Assembly (NCBI RefSeq): GCF_042661605.1
Contig: NZ_JBHSWJ010000002.1
Location: 2,914,001-2,978,000 of the forward strand
DNA length: 64,000 nt
Source of the DNA: Branchiibius cervicis
Lineage (GTDB): Bacteria; Actinomycetota; Actinomycetes; Actinomycetales; Dermatophilaceae
Reading direction: 5' to 3'
Notes under the pieces: generated by a model
Told to the model about the DNA's origin: nothing
Databases searched by the model: none
Seen by the model: the letters and a program-made list of their open reading frames with translations, nothing else
Program-made: the position numbers and the translations under genes
In this document: positions 51,814 through 60,653 of the stretch, in pieces
Numbering within the stretch: position 1 is the first letter of the stretch
Layout: the number at the start of each line of letters is the position of its first letter

Positions 51814-52662
51814 ATGACTCGCCAATATGAGATTCGCCTGATCGGGCATCAAGCCCCCGACGGCGAGGTCCTTTCCAGCGACGCTGTGAATTTGATCAGT
51901 TCCTTCAAGGAGCTGACCTACCGGCTCACCCGGTCCGCTGCGAACCGCGAGGGCCTGGGTCGCACCGACGCCGTGCTGGAGAAGTTGGCGACAGTACGCG
52001 TGAGTCTGCGTGCCGGAAGCACACGACTTGGGTTCGTAGTCGGCGACGAGGACGGCCTCATCGATCCTGTCGCCGACGAGGCCGATGCCGCCTACTGGCG
52101 AATCGTCCAGGGCCTCGCCTCCAACTCTCGCCCTGAAGGAGTGTCCGAGAGCGCGGCCGTGGCGGTGGACGATCTGATCCAAGCGATGGCCAAGGCCAGT
52201 CCGACGGTCGAGCTCAATGCACCGGACCGCCCGTCAGTCACCATTGCCACCGCCGAGATCATCCGCGCCCCATGGCAGCGGCGCGAGGAGCCAGCAACCG
52301 AGCAGGTCACGCTGCACGGGATTCTCGAAATGGTGGACCTCGCAAGTGACCGTTTTCGCATTCGAGACGCCGTTGGGAACAAGATCGACCTCGTCGACGT
52401 CGTGGACTCGGATGTTGTCGCCCATCTTGTCGGGGTCGAAGTTGCCGCCACCGGCGGCTTGGTCATGGGCTCGGGATCGCATCGGACGCGGTTGATGAGT
52501 CCGACGGTTGTCGCCGCGACACCCGTTTTCAAACTACTCGGTGTTCCCGCGACCAAGACCGTCGAGGAACTCGTTGCGGAGGCCAGCCAGGCGCCGCCGG
52601 CCGAGCCGCTCGACCTCACGGACGACGAACTCGCAGCGTTCCTAGCGGCAGCCCGTGGTTGA
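51814..52662 (+). CDS. Unrecognised protein upstream of the PIN-domain gene
   Basis: The 282-residue protein starts MTRQYEIRLIGHQAPDGEVL, with GGAAGGGG upstream of ATG 51814. It has a first alpha/beta part (VRVSLRAGSTRLGFVVGDEDG) and a C-terminal beta-rich region (VTLHGILEMVDLASDRFRIR; VVAHLVGVEVAATGGLVMGS). An acidic tail follows (LDLTDDELAAFLAAARG). It overlaps the PIN gene by 8 bp, so the two are a translation-coupled pair, as in toxin-antitoxin systems. It is much larger than a classic antitoxin. I do not recognise the family. Confidence 0.65.
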   Translation: MTRQYEIRLIGHQAPDGEVLSSDAVNLISSFKELTYRLTRSAANREGLGRTDAVLEKLATVRVSLRAGSTRLGFVVGDEDGLIDPVADEADAAYWRIVQGLASNSRPEGVSESAAVAVDDLIQAMAKASPTVELNAPDRPSVTIATAEIIRAPWQRREEPATEQVTLHGILEMVDLASDRFRIRDAVGNKIDLVDVVDSDVVAHLVGVEVAATGGLVMGSGSHRTRLMSPTVVAATPVFKLLGVPATKTVEELVAEASQAPPAEPLDLTDDELAAFLAAARG

Positions 52663-53083
52663 TCGACTGGTTCTTGTAGACACCGATGCCTTCAGCAAGG
52701 TGGTGCTCAGGAGACGGGATTCTGATCCACGATCGGACGGCTGGCGCAAGCTATTGACCGGGTGGAAGCTGACGATTGCGGCACAGAGTGAGGCGGAGAT
52801 GAGGTACGGCGCGCTGCTGGCGCAGTGGGGCGAACCACGTATGGCCGCCTTGGCGCAGACGTTTCGGCGCGTTCCGACTCTCCCGGTAACTGAGGACGTG
52901 ATCACCAGCTTCGCTACGATCCGCGTCGCGTGCCACCGCGCTGGGCATCCGCTGGCCGCGAAAGCGCACATGGGGGACGCATGGGTCGCGGCGACCGCGC
53001 ACGCCTATGACCTGCCGCTCCTCGCTGGAGACCAGATCTACCGGGAGGTCCCCGGGTTGCTTCTACTGGAAGACGCGTCATGA
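52655..53083 (+). CDS. PIN-domain (VapC-like) ribonuclease
   Basis: The 142-residue protein has the PIN acidic residues: D in LVLVDTDAFSK (about 8-11), E in AAQSEAEMRYGALL, D in MGDAWVAATA (about 107) and the last in LLAGDQIYREVPGLLLL. PIN domains are RNases, often toxins. GTG 52655 overlaps the upstream gene by 8 bp and the stop overlaps hsdM by 4 bp. It is embedded between hsdS and hsdM, so it may couple RNA cleavage to failure of the restriction system, or simply be a toxin-antitoxin pair that stabilises the island (inferred). Confidence 0.82.
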   Translation: MVDRLVLVDTDAFSKVVLRRRDSDPRSDGWRKLLTGWKLTIAAQSEAEMRYGALLAQWGEPRMAALAQTFRRVPTLPVTEDVITSFATIRVACHRAGHPLAAKAHMGDAWVAATAHAYDLPLLAGDQIYREVPGLLLLEDAS

Positions 53084-54573
53084 ATGATGCTCGGCGACTG
53101 GCAGACAAACTGTGGTCCTACGCTAACGTGCTGCGCGATGACGGTGTGGGAGTCATCGAATACACCGAGCAGCTGACCTACCTGCTGTTCCTGAAAATGG
53201 CGCACGAGCGCGCCACCAGGAAGCTCAACCCGGAAGTCATTGTGCCGCACGAGTTTTCGTGGCAGCGCCTCCTTGATACGGATGGGGCGGAGTTGGAGAC
53301 GACGTACTCGGCGATCCTTCAGGGCCTTGGCAAGCAACCCGGCACGCTGGGAACGATCTTCCGCAAGGCGCAGAACCGCATTCAAGACCCCGCCAAGCTC
53401 AAGCGGTTGATCCACGACCTAATCAACAAGGAGAACTGGTCGCAGACCGGCACCGACATCAACGGGGATGCGTACGAGTCACTGCTGGCCAAGGGCGCCA
53501 GTGACAAGGGCTCCGGCGCTGGGCAGTACTTCACGCCGCGGTCGATCATCTCCGCGATGGTCGACATCATTCAGCCGACCGTCGCCGACACCGTGGTCGA
53601 CCCGGCCTGCGGGACGGGCGGCTTCCTGCTGACCGCGCACGAGTACGCCTCCCGCGACGCAGCGTCACTGAACCCGGCGCAGCGCGACCACCTCAAGAAC
53701 GATTTCGTGCACGGCGTCGAACTCGTCGACGGCACAGCACGATTGGCGTCGATGAACTTGCTGTTGCACGGCATCGGCGACGCCAAACGTGACTCCCTGA
53801 TCGAGGTCAAAGACGCACTGATCGCGGACCCGGGCATCCGATGGTCAGTGGTCCTGGCCAACCCACCCTTCGGCACCAAGTCTTCGGTCACGATGATCGG
53901 CAACGACGGCAAGGAGGCTCGCGAGGATCGAGAGATCGAGCGCCAGGACTTCATCGTCACGACGTCGAACAAGCAGCTGAACTTCCTGCAGCACATCATG
54001 ACGATCCTGTCGGTGCCCGGCCGGGCGGCCGTCGTACTTCCCGACAACGTGCTTTTTGAGGGCGGCGCCGGCGAGACATTACGCCGCAAACTGCTGGCCG
54101 ACTTCGACCTGCACACCTTGTTGCGACTGCCAACAGGTGTGTTCTACGCCCAAGGCGTCAAAGCCAACGTGCTCTTCTTCGACAAGAAGCCGGCCGCGGA
54201 GAACCCATGGACTTCAAAGCTCTGGGTCTACGACCTGCGCACCAACCAGCACTTCACGCTCAAACAGAACCCGCTCACCCGGGCGCACCTGGACGATTTC
54301 GTCAACGCCGCGAACCGTCCGCACAACAAGCGCGAGGAGTCCGAGCGCTTCCATTCCTTCACGTACGACGAACTGATCGCCCGCGACAAGGTCAACCTGG
54401 ACATCACCTGGCTGCGCGACGAATCCCTCGAGGATCTCGACAACCTGCCGGCGCCCGAAGTCATCGCTCGGGAGATCGTTGAAGATCTGACCGCCGCCCT
54501 GGCCGAGTTCACCGCAGTCGCCGATGCGTTGGAACTCACGAACCTTGCAGCGTCAAAGACGAAAGCCGACTAG
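53080..54573 (+). CDS. hsdM: Type I restriction methyltransferase subunit M
   Basis: The 497-residue protein has an N-terminal HsdM helical domain (LADKLWSYANVLRDDGVGVI) and the adenine-methyltransferase core: motif I VVDPACGTGGFLLTAHEYA (about 169) and motif IV VVLANPPFGTKSS (about 257). Further features are QYFTPRSIISAMVDII, GRAAVVLPDNVLFEGGAGE and LLRLPTGVFYAQGVKANVLF. It methylates adenine at the HsdS-defined site. It is the last gene of the R-S-...-M locus and overlaps the PIN gene by 4 bp. Its separation from hsdS by three accessory genes is unusual. Confidence 0.95.
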   Translation: MNDARRLADKLWSYANVLRDDGVGVIEYTEQLTYLLFLKMAHERATRKLNPEVIVPHEFSWQRLLDTDGAELETTYSAILQGLGKQPGTLGTIFRKAQNRIQDPAKLKRLIHDLINKENWSQTGTDINGDAYESLLAKGASDKGSGAGQYFTPRSIISAMVDIIQPTVADTVVDPACGTGGFLLTAHEYASRDAASLNPAQRDHLKNDFVHGVELVDGTARLASMNLLLHGIGDAKRDSLIEVKDALIADPGIRWSVVLANPPFGTKSSVTMIGNDGKEAREDREIERQDFIVTTSNKQLNFLQHIMTILSVPGRAAVVLPDNVLFEGGAGETLRRKLLADFDLHTLLRLPTGVFYAQGVKANVLFFDKKPAAENPWTSKLWVYDLRTNQHFTLKQNPLTRAHLDDFVNAANRPHNKREESERFHSFTYDELIARDKVNLDITWLRDESLEDLDNLPAPEVIAREIVEDLTAALAEFTAVADALELTNLAASKTKAD

Positions 54574-54582
54574 GCGGCCATC

Positions 54583-55428
54583 ATGCAGTGGCCCGCACAC
54601 TGGGACGTGGCTGCCTGGGGTCTCGCGGTGGCCATTGCGGCGCTCGTGGGTGCACCAGTTGCTCGCTGGCTTTGGCGAACGCACCGATGGCGCTTGATCC
54701 GGCGCAAGCCAAACCCCATCACCGTGCTATACACCGATCCCGAGACCGGCTATGGCCCGCCTTGGCTTGTATCTGTGCCGGCGCCGCTGCGGCGTCAAGA
54801 TCTGAACGACGCCCCGGGAAAGGGTGAGGGCGCCGGTGAGCCGGCCGCGGTGTTGAAATGGCTTCGAACCACGCATCACGCCTATGACGTTGGGCGCAGC
54901 GAACTGCGCATGACCTGGTGCAACCGCGGCAGCGAGCAAATGGTGGTGGACAGCGCCACAGCCCGCGTCCTGTCACGTTCGGAGCGACAACACGAGACGC
55001 TCTTTGACAGTTCAAACGGAGGCCCCGAGCCTCGGTTTGAGTTCGGCTTTGACCTCGACGACCCTCGCCCAACGCCAGTGAGGATTAACGCCGACGGAAT
55101 GCTCGAACGCGGTCAGCCCCGCTTCGGGCATGAAATCGTCAAACTTCCTCCCGGCGACCAGGTCGCCGTGGGGGCGGTTGGACGAATTACAAAAGGCGAT
55201 TGCGAATGGGAAATTGAGCTGCGCCTGGTGATCGGCAAAGGCAAGTCAACCCAGCGTATAGGCGGAGCCCACGGACAACCGATTCGAACCGCCGCCGAAC
55301 ACGTCGACGGCCGCTATCCCTTCGAGTGGGTGACCGGCTTGGCCTTGGAGTGCGAGGACGCGCAAGTGCCCCCGTACCTCCACGATCGCCACCTCGATGA
55401 GGCACCGGAACCTCTGACCGAGGACTGA
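54583..55428 (+). CDS. Single-pass membrane protein of unknown function at the island end
   Basis: The 281-residue protein has one helix (VAAWGLAVAIAALVGAPVARWLW, about 9-31) and a soluble beta-rich part of about 240 residues. The soluble part has LRTTHHAYDVGRSELRMTWC and VKLPPGDQVAVGAVGRITKG. No family is recognised. It starts 9 bp after hsdM and could be co-transcribed. Its stop codon lies inside the left arm of the 29-bp inverted repeat at 55420-55481. A membrane-linked sensor or effector of the restriction locus is possible but unproven. Confidence 0.6.
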   Translation: MQWPAHWDVAAWGLAVAIAALVGAPVARWLWRTHRWRLIRRKPNPITVLYTDPETGYGPPWLVSVPAPLRRQDLNDAPGKGEGAGEPAAVLKWLRTTHHAYDVGRSELRMTWCNRGSEQMVVDSATARVLSRSERQHETLFDSSNGGPEPRFEFGFDLDDPRPTPVRINADGMLERGQPRFGHEIVKLPPGDQVAVGAVGRITKGDCEWEIELRLVIGKGKSTQRIGGAHGQPIRTAAEHVDGRYPFEWVTGLALECEDAQVPPYLHDRHLDEAPEPLTED

Positions 55429-55481
55429 AAGCAAGACAGCGCTCCACCGAGTGGTGGAGCGCTGTCTTGCTTTCAGTCCTC
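55420..55481. terminator. 29-bp perfect inverted repeat with 4-nt loop at the island end
   Basis: Arms 55420-55448 and 55453-55481 are exact reverse complements around gagt, and include the stop codon of the preceding gene. No U-tract follows on the plus strand. A stem this long and perfect is far beyond a typical terminator. It may double as an island boundary element. I found no copy of the tRNA-Arg 3' end near it. Confidence 0.7.
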
Positions 55482-55686
55482 AGAAGGCTTACGAGCCGTC
55501 ACCCCGAGGATTTGGTCAGTGTTGTACGTACCGGATTCACAACGGTTCTGACCCCTCCTAGGCATTCCAGAAGGACTCGCGACTGTGCAGCGTCCGCTCT
55601 GATCGCGCGGTGCACTTTCGCCTGTCGTCGGCACAACACTCGTATCGTGAGTATTTGGCGCCTAACGGTCGGTTCAGGGAGATGGG

Positions 55687-56694
55687 ATGAGCATGTCCAT
55701 GAAGAAGGTAAGCACGGCTCCCCGGCGCACCAAGCTGGCCCTCGCTGTCGCTGCGATCGCAGTGAGCACCACGGCCGCTGTGCCGCAGGCGTTCTCCGCC
55801 ACCCCCACCGCCGTCAGCACCACCGTCGTCGGCGCGCGCGTGCTGGCCTCGGTAAGCTCCCTGAACGTGCGCACCGGCCCGGGCGCGGCGTACACCCGGG
55901 TGGGCGCGCTGAGCGGCGGGTCCTTCGTCCTCGGCGTGGTCAACAACGGCTGGTTGAAGATCAGCTCCGGCCCGTACGCCGGCCGCTACACCTCCGCCGG
56001 GTACCTCACGGTGGTCAAGCCACCGGCCACCGCCGCCGCTGGGAGCACGGTCACCGGCTGGGTCGCTCTCACCGGAGGAATCCCCGCCAACGTTCACACT
56101 GCTCCGGGGTTCAAGTACACGGTCGGGCGCACCCTGGCGTCGGGAACGGCGATCACCGGCAAGGTCGTCGACGCCGATTGGATCCGACTGAACGGCACCG
56201 GGGGATACGTCAACCGGGGAACGATCGAGACCCTGTCGGCCAACGTGACCTCGGTCAACGGCAGCCTGCCCGCCTGGGCCCTGTGCCCGGTGAACCGGGC
56301 GTACAACTCCCCGCAACCCTTCGACCCGGGCTACACCGCGACCACCCGGCGATACCTCAATTGCAACGCGGTCAGATCACTGGACGCGCTCCAGAGCGCC
56401 TACAAGGCCGCGTTCGGCCACTACGCCAGCATCGACCTCGCCTACCGCACCTACAGCGAACAGCAGTACTGGTACACCACCCTCGGCCCGAAGTACGCCA
56501 ACGCGCCCGGTGCGTCCAACCACGGCGCCGGCCTCGCCGTCGACTTCCAGGAATGGGAGGGCCACACCACCGAATTCGACTGGGGCGGTGCGGGTTCCAA
56601 CTGGTTGAGGGCCAACGGCGGCAAGTACGGATTCACCCAGCCGTACGCCTACGGCACCGACGGCGAGTCCTACCACTTCAACTTCGCCGGATAG
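55687..56694 (+). CDS. Secreted VanY-like (peptidase M15) D-Ala-D-Ala carboxypeptidase with SH3-like domains
   Basis: The 335-residue protein has a signal peptide (LALAVAAIAVSTTAAVPQAF, cleavage after FSA near residue 37). SH3-like repeats follow (SLNVRTGPGAAYTRVGAL, then VHTAPGFKYTVGRTLASG). The C-terminal M15 domain has YRTYSEQQYWY, the zinc motif SNHGAGLAVDF (SxHxxGxAxD) and the late ESYHFNF with E and H. It trims peptidoglycan stem peptides outside the membrane. ATG 55687 has GGGAG upstream. This is core-like sequence resuming after the island. Confidence 0.9.
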   Translation: MSMSMKKVSTAPRRTKLALAVAAIAVSTTAAVPQAFSATPTAVSTTVVGARVLASVSSLNVRTGPGAAYTRVGALSGGSFVLGVVNNGWLKISSGPYAGRYTSAGYLTVVKPPATAAAGSTVTGWVALTGGIPANVHTAPGFKYTVGRTLASGTAITGKVVDADWIRLNGTGGYVNRGTIETLSANVTSVNGSLPAWALCPVNRAYNSPQPFDPGYTATTRRYLNCNAVRSLDALQSAYKAAFGHYASIDLAYRTYSEQQYWYTTLGPKYANAPGASNHGAGLAVDFQEWEGHTTEFDWGGAGSNWLRANGGKYGFTQPYAYGTDGESYHFNFAG

Positions 56695-56804
56695 CACGAC
56701 CACGCACGCGCTACCTCCTCAGGGATGAGGCCGAGGGGCCGCCCATGCGACGCTCAGGACCCCCAACGGACAGCGTCGTCCCGTGAACCCTCCGAGGAGG
56801 ACCT

Positions 56805-57914
56805 GTGTCGCACCACAACTCCGGTCCGCGCGCCCATCAACTGCCGATCGCCGACATCACCGATGCCTACGCGTTCCCGGCGCCTGACCGACCGGGACAC
56901 CTGGCCCTCGTCGTCAACACCGTCCCGTACGCCGATCCCGGCGGCTTCCTGTCCGACGCCCTGATCTACCGGTTCCGGATCCGTCCCATCGATCCGGAAC
57001 CGTCGAACCCGGCATTCTTCCGCCCTGGCACGGACGACACCGAGATCACGATCGACGTCACGTTCGACCCGCCCAACGGTGCCCGGCAGCAGGGCCATCT
57101 GGCCGTATCCACCGGTGACACAGTCGATTTCGAGGTCAACCAGGTAGCAGGAAGCGAGGGCCTGCGCGTTTTCGCGGGCCCGCGCTGGGACCCGTTCTTC
57201 AGCGACGCCCTCGCGCTTCAGGAGACGATCACCACGGGCAAGCTGTCCTTCAAGAACCCCGGCAAGATCCTGTCCGACGGCAAGAACGTGTTCAGCGTCG
57301 TCGTCGAGATCGACCTGACCGCCCACGACACCGGGACACTGGTAGCGGTCGTCGCCGAAACCGTCATTAACGGGAAAATCCCGGTCCGCTGGGAACGCTT
57401 CGGTCGCCCCGAACTGGAGAACGCCGTACTCGGCATGAAGACCTATGACACGGTCAACCGCGACCTGGAGATCCGTGACCTCTTCAACGCTGAGGATGCC
57501 TTCAACCTGGGTCCGGACTACGTGGGTGCCTACCGCGCCCGCCTCAACGCCAACCTCAGCTTCTGGGACGGCATCGACGGCAGCACGCAGTGGCCGTTGG
57601 CCACGGACGGCACCCACCCGCTCACCGAGCTGCTCCTGGCCGACTACCTGATCGTCGACTACGGCAAGCCGTTCGCGGAGGACAGCTTCCTGGAGATCGA
57701 GCGCGCGGTAGTGGCCGGGCAACCTCACGAGACCTGCGGCGGGCGCTCGCTCAACGACGACTGCATGGACACGCTGTACACGTATCTGATGAACGGCGCG
57801 AAGGGACCCAGAATCAGCGATCACGTGGACGGGCCGACGAAGCGGGCAACCGATCAGTTCCCCTATCTCGTCGACCCGAACCCTGATCCGCCGTCACCTC
57901 CGGCGCATCACTAG
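56805..57914 (+). CDS. DUF4331 family protein
   Basis: The 369-residue protein starts at GTG 56805 with GAGGAGG upstream. It has the DUF4331 marks ITDAYAFPAPDRPGHLALVV, NTVPYADPGGFLSDALIYRF, NGKIPVRWERFGRPELENAV and LTELLLADYLIVDYGKPFAE. It has no signal peptide, unlike some relatives. The family has no established biochemical function. It is convergent with the PhyH-like gene, 12 bp apart. Confidence 0.85.
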   Translation: MSHHNSGPRAHQLPIADITDAYAFPAPDRPGHLALVVNTVPYADPGGFLSDALIYRFRIRPIDPEPSNPAFFRPGTDDTEITIDVTFDPPNGARQQGHLAVSTGDTVDFEVNQVAGSEGLRVFAGPRWDPFFSDALALQETITTGKLSFKNPGKILSDGKNVFSVVVEIDLTAHDTGTLVAVVAETVINGKIPVRWERFGRPELENAVLGMKTYDTVNRDLEIRDLFNAEDAFNLGPDYVGAYRARLNANLSFWDGIDGSTQWPLATDGTHPLTELLLADYLIVDYGKPFAEDSFLEIERAVVAGQPHETCGGRSLNDDCMDTLYTYLMNGAKGPRISDHVDGPTKRATDQFPYLVDPNPDPPSPPAHH

Positions 57915-57926
57915 GACGTGATCAGC

Positions 57927-58964
57927 TCACCGACTGCCCTTGGGTGCAGCACTGTGCCAGCCGTTGACCGCGCCCTTGGTCACGCCGCGCAACCGGCGCT
58001 TCACGGCGCGGGAGTAGCGCGGCACGAAGGCCTGTGACGCAGCCGGTTTGGCCGAAGCCGAAGCAGTCGCAGGGACTTCGACGACCTTTTCGCGATAGAT
58101 CACCTGCGGCTCCGGGTCGGCCTTGCCCGGGTACCAGTAGGGCTGCCATTCCTTCCAACCACCGGCTCGCGGGTCGTCGATGACCTCCGAAGGCATGTCG
58201 CGGACGGTCAGGCCGGCCGCCTGCAGTTCCTCGATGACTTCCGGGGTGAACGGGTGGTTGCGCCACATGTTCGCGATGTACGTGCGGTGGCGCAGGTAGT
58301 CGAGGTACCGGCGGGCGTGCTTGTCGTTGGCTCCGATGTGCGCGAAGACCGCGAGCCGGTTCTCGTGCAACGGTGCCACTTCGTCCTCGCTGAAGGAGTT
58401 CCATTCCTCCGGTTCCGGATCCGGTCGGGAAGGGTCCTTCAGCAGCGTGCCCGCGCCGGAGTGCGTCATCCGCATACTCCACACCAGCAGATCGGTCGGC
58501 CGGCTGCGCACATAGGTGGTCTTGCCGCTGCTCAGGTCGCAGATGTCGTGGGCGCCGGGCTTGAGGTTCAAGCCACCGCTGTGCTCGGTGTGATCCTGCA
58601 GGTAGATACCGAAGCGCAGCTGGGTGTAGCGGTCGTCCCAGTCGGGCGCGTTCTCGTCGAGTCGGTCGGTGTTGTCCTTGTGCCAGACCCGGATCTTGCC
58701 GTTAATGGTGGCCGAGCTGTCGCCCCCGTAGACCACATCGTCGGTATCCAGCAGCTTTTTGGCCACCGCGGCCATCTTTCCGTCGGTCAGCACGTGCTTG
58801 AGCGGGCCGGCGGTCAGCTCCCCGCCGATCTTGGCGTTGGCCATGACCTCTTCGCGCATCTGCGCGACTTCCTCCTCGGTGTAGACGTCCGGCAGGATCG
58901 CGTACCCCTCCCGCCAGAAGGCGTCCACGTCGAGATCTTCCAGGGCTTTCTCAAAATCGGCCAT
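57927..58964 (-). CDS. Phytanoyl-CoA dioxygenase-like (PhyH) protein
   Basis: The 345-residue protein has an N-terminal DAFWREGYAILPDVYTEEEV typical of PhyH. The Fe(II) ligands are VWHKDN (H95, D97) and the distal His H168 in SMRMTHSGAG, with GLNLKPGAHDICDLSSGKTT between. 2-Oxoglutarate-dependent oxidation is the family reaction; the substrate is unknown. The C-terminal 40 residues are Ala/Ser then basic (KRRLRGVTKGAVNGW), perhaps a localisation tail. Confidence 0.8.
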   Translation of the reverse strand: MADFEKALEDLDVDAFWREGYAILPDVYTEEEVAQMREEVMANAKIGGELTAGPLKHVLTDGKMAAVAKKLLDTDDVVYGGDSSATINGKIRVWHKDNTDRLDENAPDWDDRYTQLRFGIYLQDHTEHSGGLNLKPGAHDICDLSSGKTTYVRSRPTDLLVWSMRMTHSGAGTLLKDPSRPDPEPEEWNSFSEDEVAPLHENRLAVFAHIGANDKHARRYLDYLRHRTYIANMWRNHPFTPEVIEELQAAGLTVRDMPSEVIDDPRAGGWKEWQPYWYPGKADPEPQVIYREKVVEVPATASASAKPAASQAFVPRYSRAVKRRLRGVTKGAVNGWHSAAPKGSR

Positions 58965-59043
58965 GACGCCGAAGGTACTGCGCCCACGGTGCCGATGGAC
59001 CCAATCAGTGCTGTGTTTCCCCGGGAATCTGACCGGACGTGGG

Positions 59044-60168
59044 TCAACCGCCCATTGCCTGTACGCCGTGCCACGCCACCTCGACGACCTCCCTGGTCGC
59101 GATGGTCGCCGGCAAGTCCTGCGGCAACACGTGCGGCAACCCTCCGACGGTTCCGTGCAGACGGGTGGCCGCGGCCGCGACCACCAGCGGCCGCTCGAGG
59201 ACGAAGCCCAGGTAGCTGCCGGTGAAACCGGGGTGCTCCAGCACCGTCGTGCCATCCGGTAACTGCCGCCGTCGGAAGCCGACCGCCTGCGCAGGGTGCA
59301 ACGGCGAGGGCCGGGCGAAGCGCTCCAGCACCGCCCGGGGCACCAGCGTCCCGTCCCGCAGGGCGCTGCCCAACGTCAGCAGATCGTCGACCGAGGCGAA
59401 CAACCCGGCGTGCGCGGCCCCACCCCCGAAAGCGTGGGCGGCGTTGCCGTCGGACACCTCGCCGCGCACGAGCCCGGCCCGCCAGCCGGCGAAGTCCTGC
59501 GGACCGAATGGCACCGGGTGCGGCCGACCGGTGGCGAGCATTGCGTACTCGTACCCGTCGCTGTCGGCGCCGGCCGCCGCCAGCGACGGATCCAACGGAC
59601 CGAACCTGGCCGACAGCCCGAGGGGGCCGGCGACCCGGTCGGCGAACGCGACGTCCAGCGGCTCACCTGCGGCGGCGCTGACCATCGCTCCCGCGAGCAG
59701 CACGCCGAGATCGGAGTAGCAGAACTGCCGCCCCCGCTCGGTGGCCGGCGCCACGTCGCAGCAGATGTCGATCGGGTCACCGGCAGCGCAGTACAGCGGC
59801 CACCAGGGTTGCAGTCCGGCGGTGTGGGTCAGCAGATCCTCGAGAGTCACGTCGCCGCGAACGAACTGCGGCACGTACGCCGCGACGGGCTCCTCCAGGG
59901 CCAGAACTCCTTCGGCGACCAGTTGCATCGCGAGCGTCGTGGTCACCGCCAGCTTGGTCACCGACGCCAGATCGACCAGCGCAGCACGCCACATCGGCAC
60001 CCCCGGCCCTGCGGTCGAGGGCAACTGCGCCCAGCCGCCAACAGCGACATGCCGTGTCGAATCACGCTGCACGCCAAGGGCGGTCGCCGCGGGTCGCGAA
60101 CCAGGGGCACCTAGCGCGAGGACGCGATCGACGTACGGGAGGAGGGGGTTGTCGGCTGCGGACGGCAC
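59044..60168 (-). CDS. Serine beta-lactamase-fold hydrolase (class C-like / esterase)
   Basis: The protein has about 374 residues. The active-site SxxK is in LASVTKLAVTTTLAM (about 87), YxN is replaced by YSD in FCYSDLGVLLAGAM, and the later motif is near VLEHPGFTGSYLG. LEDLLTHTAGLQPWWPLY and GLFASVDDLLTLGSAL are family features. It likely hydrolyses an ester or peptide; it is not evidence for antibiotic resistance. Start GTG 60168 is preferred over the longer frame to 60276, which overlaps the divergent gene. Confidence 0.82.
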   Translation of the reverse strand: MPSAADNPLLPYVDRVLALGAPGSRPAATALGVQRDSTRHVAVGGWAQLPSTAGPGVPMWRAALVDLASVTKLAVTTTLAMQLVAEGVLALEEPVAAYVPQFVRGDVTLEDLLTHTAGLQPWWPLYCAAGDPIDICCDVAPATERGRQFCYSDLGVLLAGAMVSAAAGEPLDVAFADRVAGPLGLSARFGPLDPSLAAAGADSDGYEYAMLATGRPHPVPFGPQDFAGWRAGLVRGEVSDGNAAHAFGGGAAHAGLFASVDDLLTLGSALRDGTLVPRAVLERFARPSPLHPAQAVGFRRRQLPDGTTVLEHPGFTGSYLGFVLERPLVVAAAATRLHGTVGGLPHVLPQDLPATIATREVVEVAWHGVQAMGG

Positions 60169-60230
60169 CGTCGGTACGTTACTGCGGCCTGTGGCGCACC
60201 GGCGGCGGGCGGCGCGCCTAGGGTGGGGCC

Positions 60231-60650
60231 ATGCGCCCCGCCCCCATCTCCGCCACCCTGATCCTGGTGGTCGCACTGCTCGCCGGGCCGGGTCTGCTGG
60301 TGCTGGGTCTGATCGGATTGCTGGCCAGGAGCCGCCGTCGCTCGCGCTGGGTCCGCACCACCGGCGCGGTGACCGACTACTCCCACACCTGGGCCGGCGG
60401 CACCGACTCGGTGAGTTCGCCCGGAGTCGAATTCCGCACGGCCGATGGGCAGATGGTGCGCGGCCGCCAGCAGTTCGCCGTCGACGTCGGCTGGTATCCC
60501 ACCGGCGACGTGCAGGTCTGGTACGACCCCCGTGACCCGCAGCGCTTCAGTTCCTCCCGTGGCTGGTGGGACGGTGTGCCCGTGCTCCTGGTGATCGTCG
60601 GCACCGTGTTCACGACGTTCGAACTCATCGTCTACGTCGCGTTCGGCTGA
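60231..60650 (+). CDS. DUF3592 membrane protein
   Basis: The 139-residue protein has two helices (LILVVALLAGPGLLVLGLIGL, about 10-30; VPVLLVIVGTVFTTFELIVYV, about 116-136). Between them is the DUF3592 beta domain, including VRTTGAVTDYSHTW and DVQVWYDPRDPQRF. Its function is unknown. It lies 3 bp upstream of the prepilin peptidase gene and is probably co-transcribed. Confidence 0.8.
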   Translation: MRPAPISATLILVVALLAGPGLLVLGLIGLLARSRRRSRWVRTTGAVTDYSHTWAGGTDSVSSPGVEFRTADGQMVRGRQQFAVDVGWYPTGDVQVWYDPRDPQRFSSSRGWWDGVPVLLVIVGTVFTTFELIVYVAFG

Positions 60651-60653
60651 CCG

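Noticed and set aside
40129..55690. A direct repeat of the tRNA-Arg 3' end marking the right end of the second island
   Set aside because: Only a 10-bp inverted match near 45655 was seen, which is likely chance.
59044..60168. Antibiotic-resistance beta-lactamase
   Set aside because: The fold is shared with many esterases and peptidases, and the YxN motif is altered; nothing indicates resistance.
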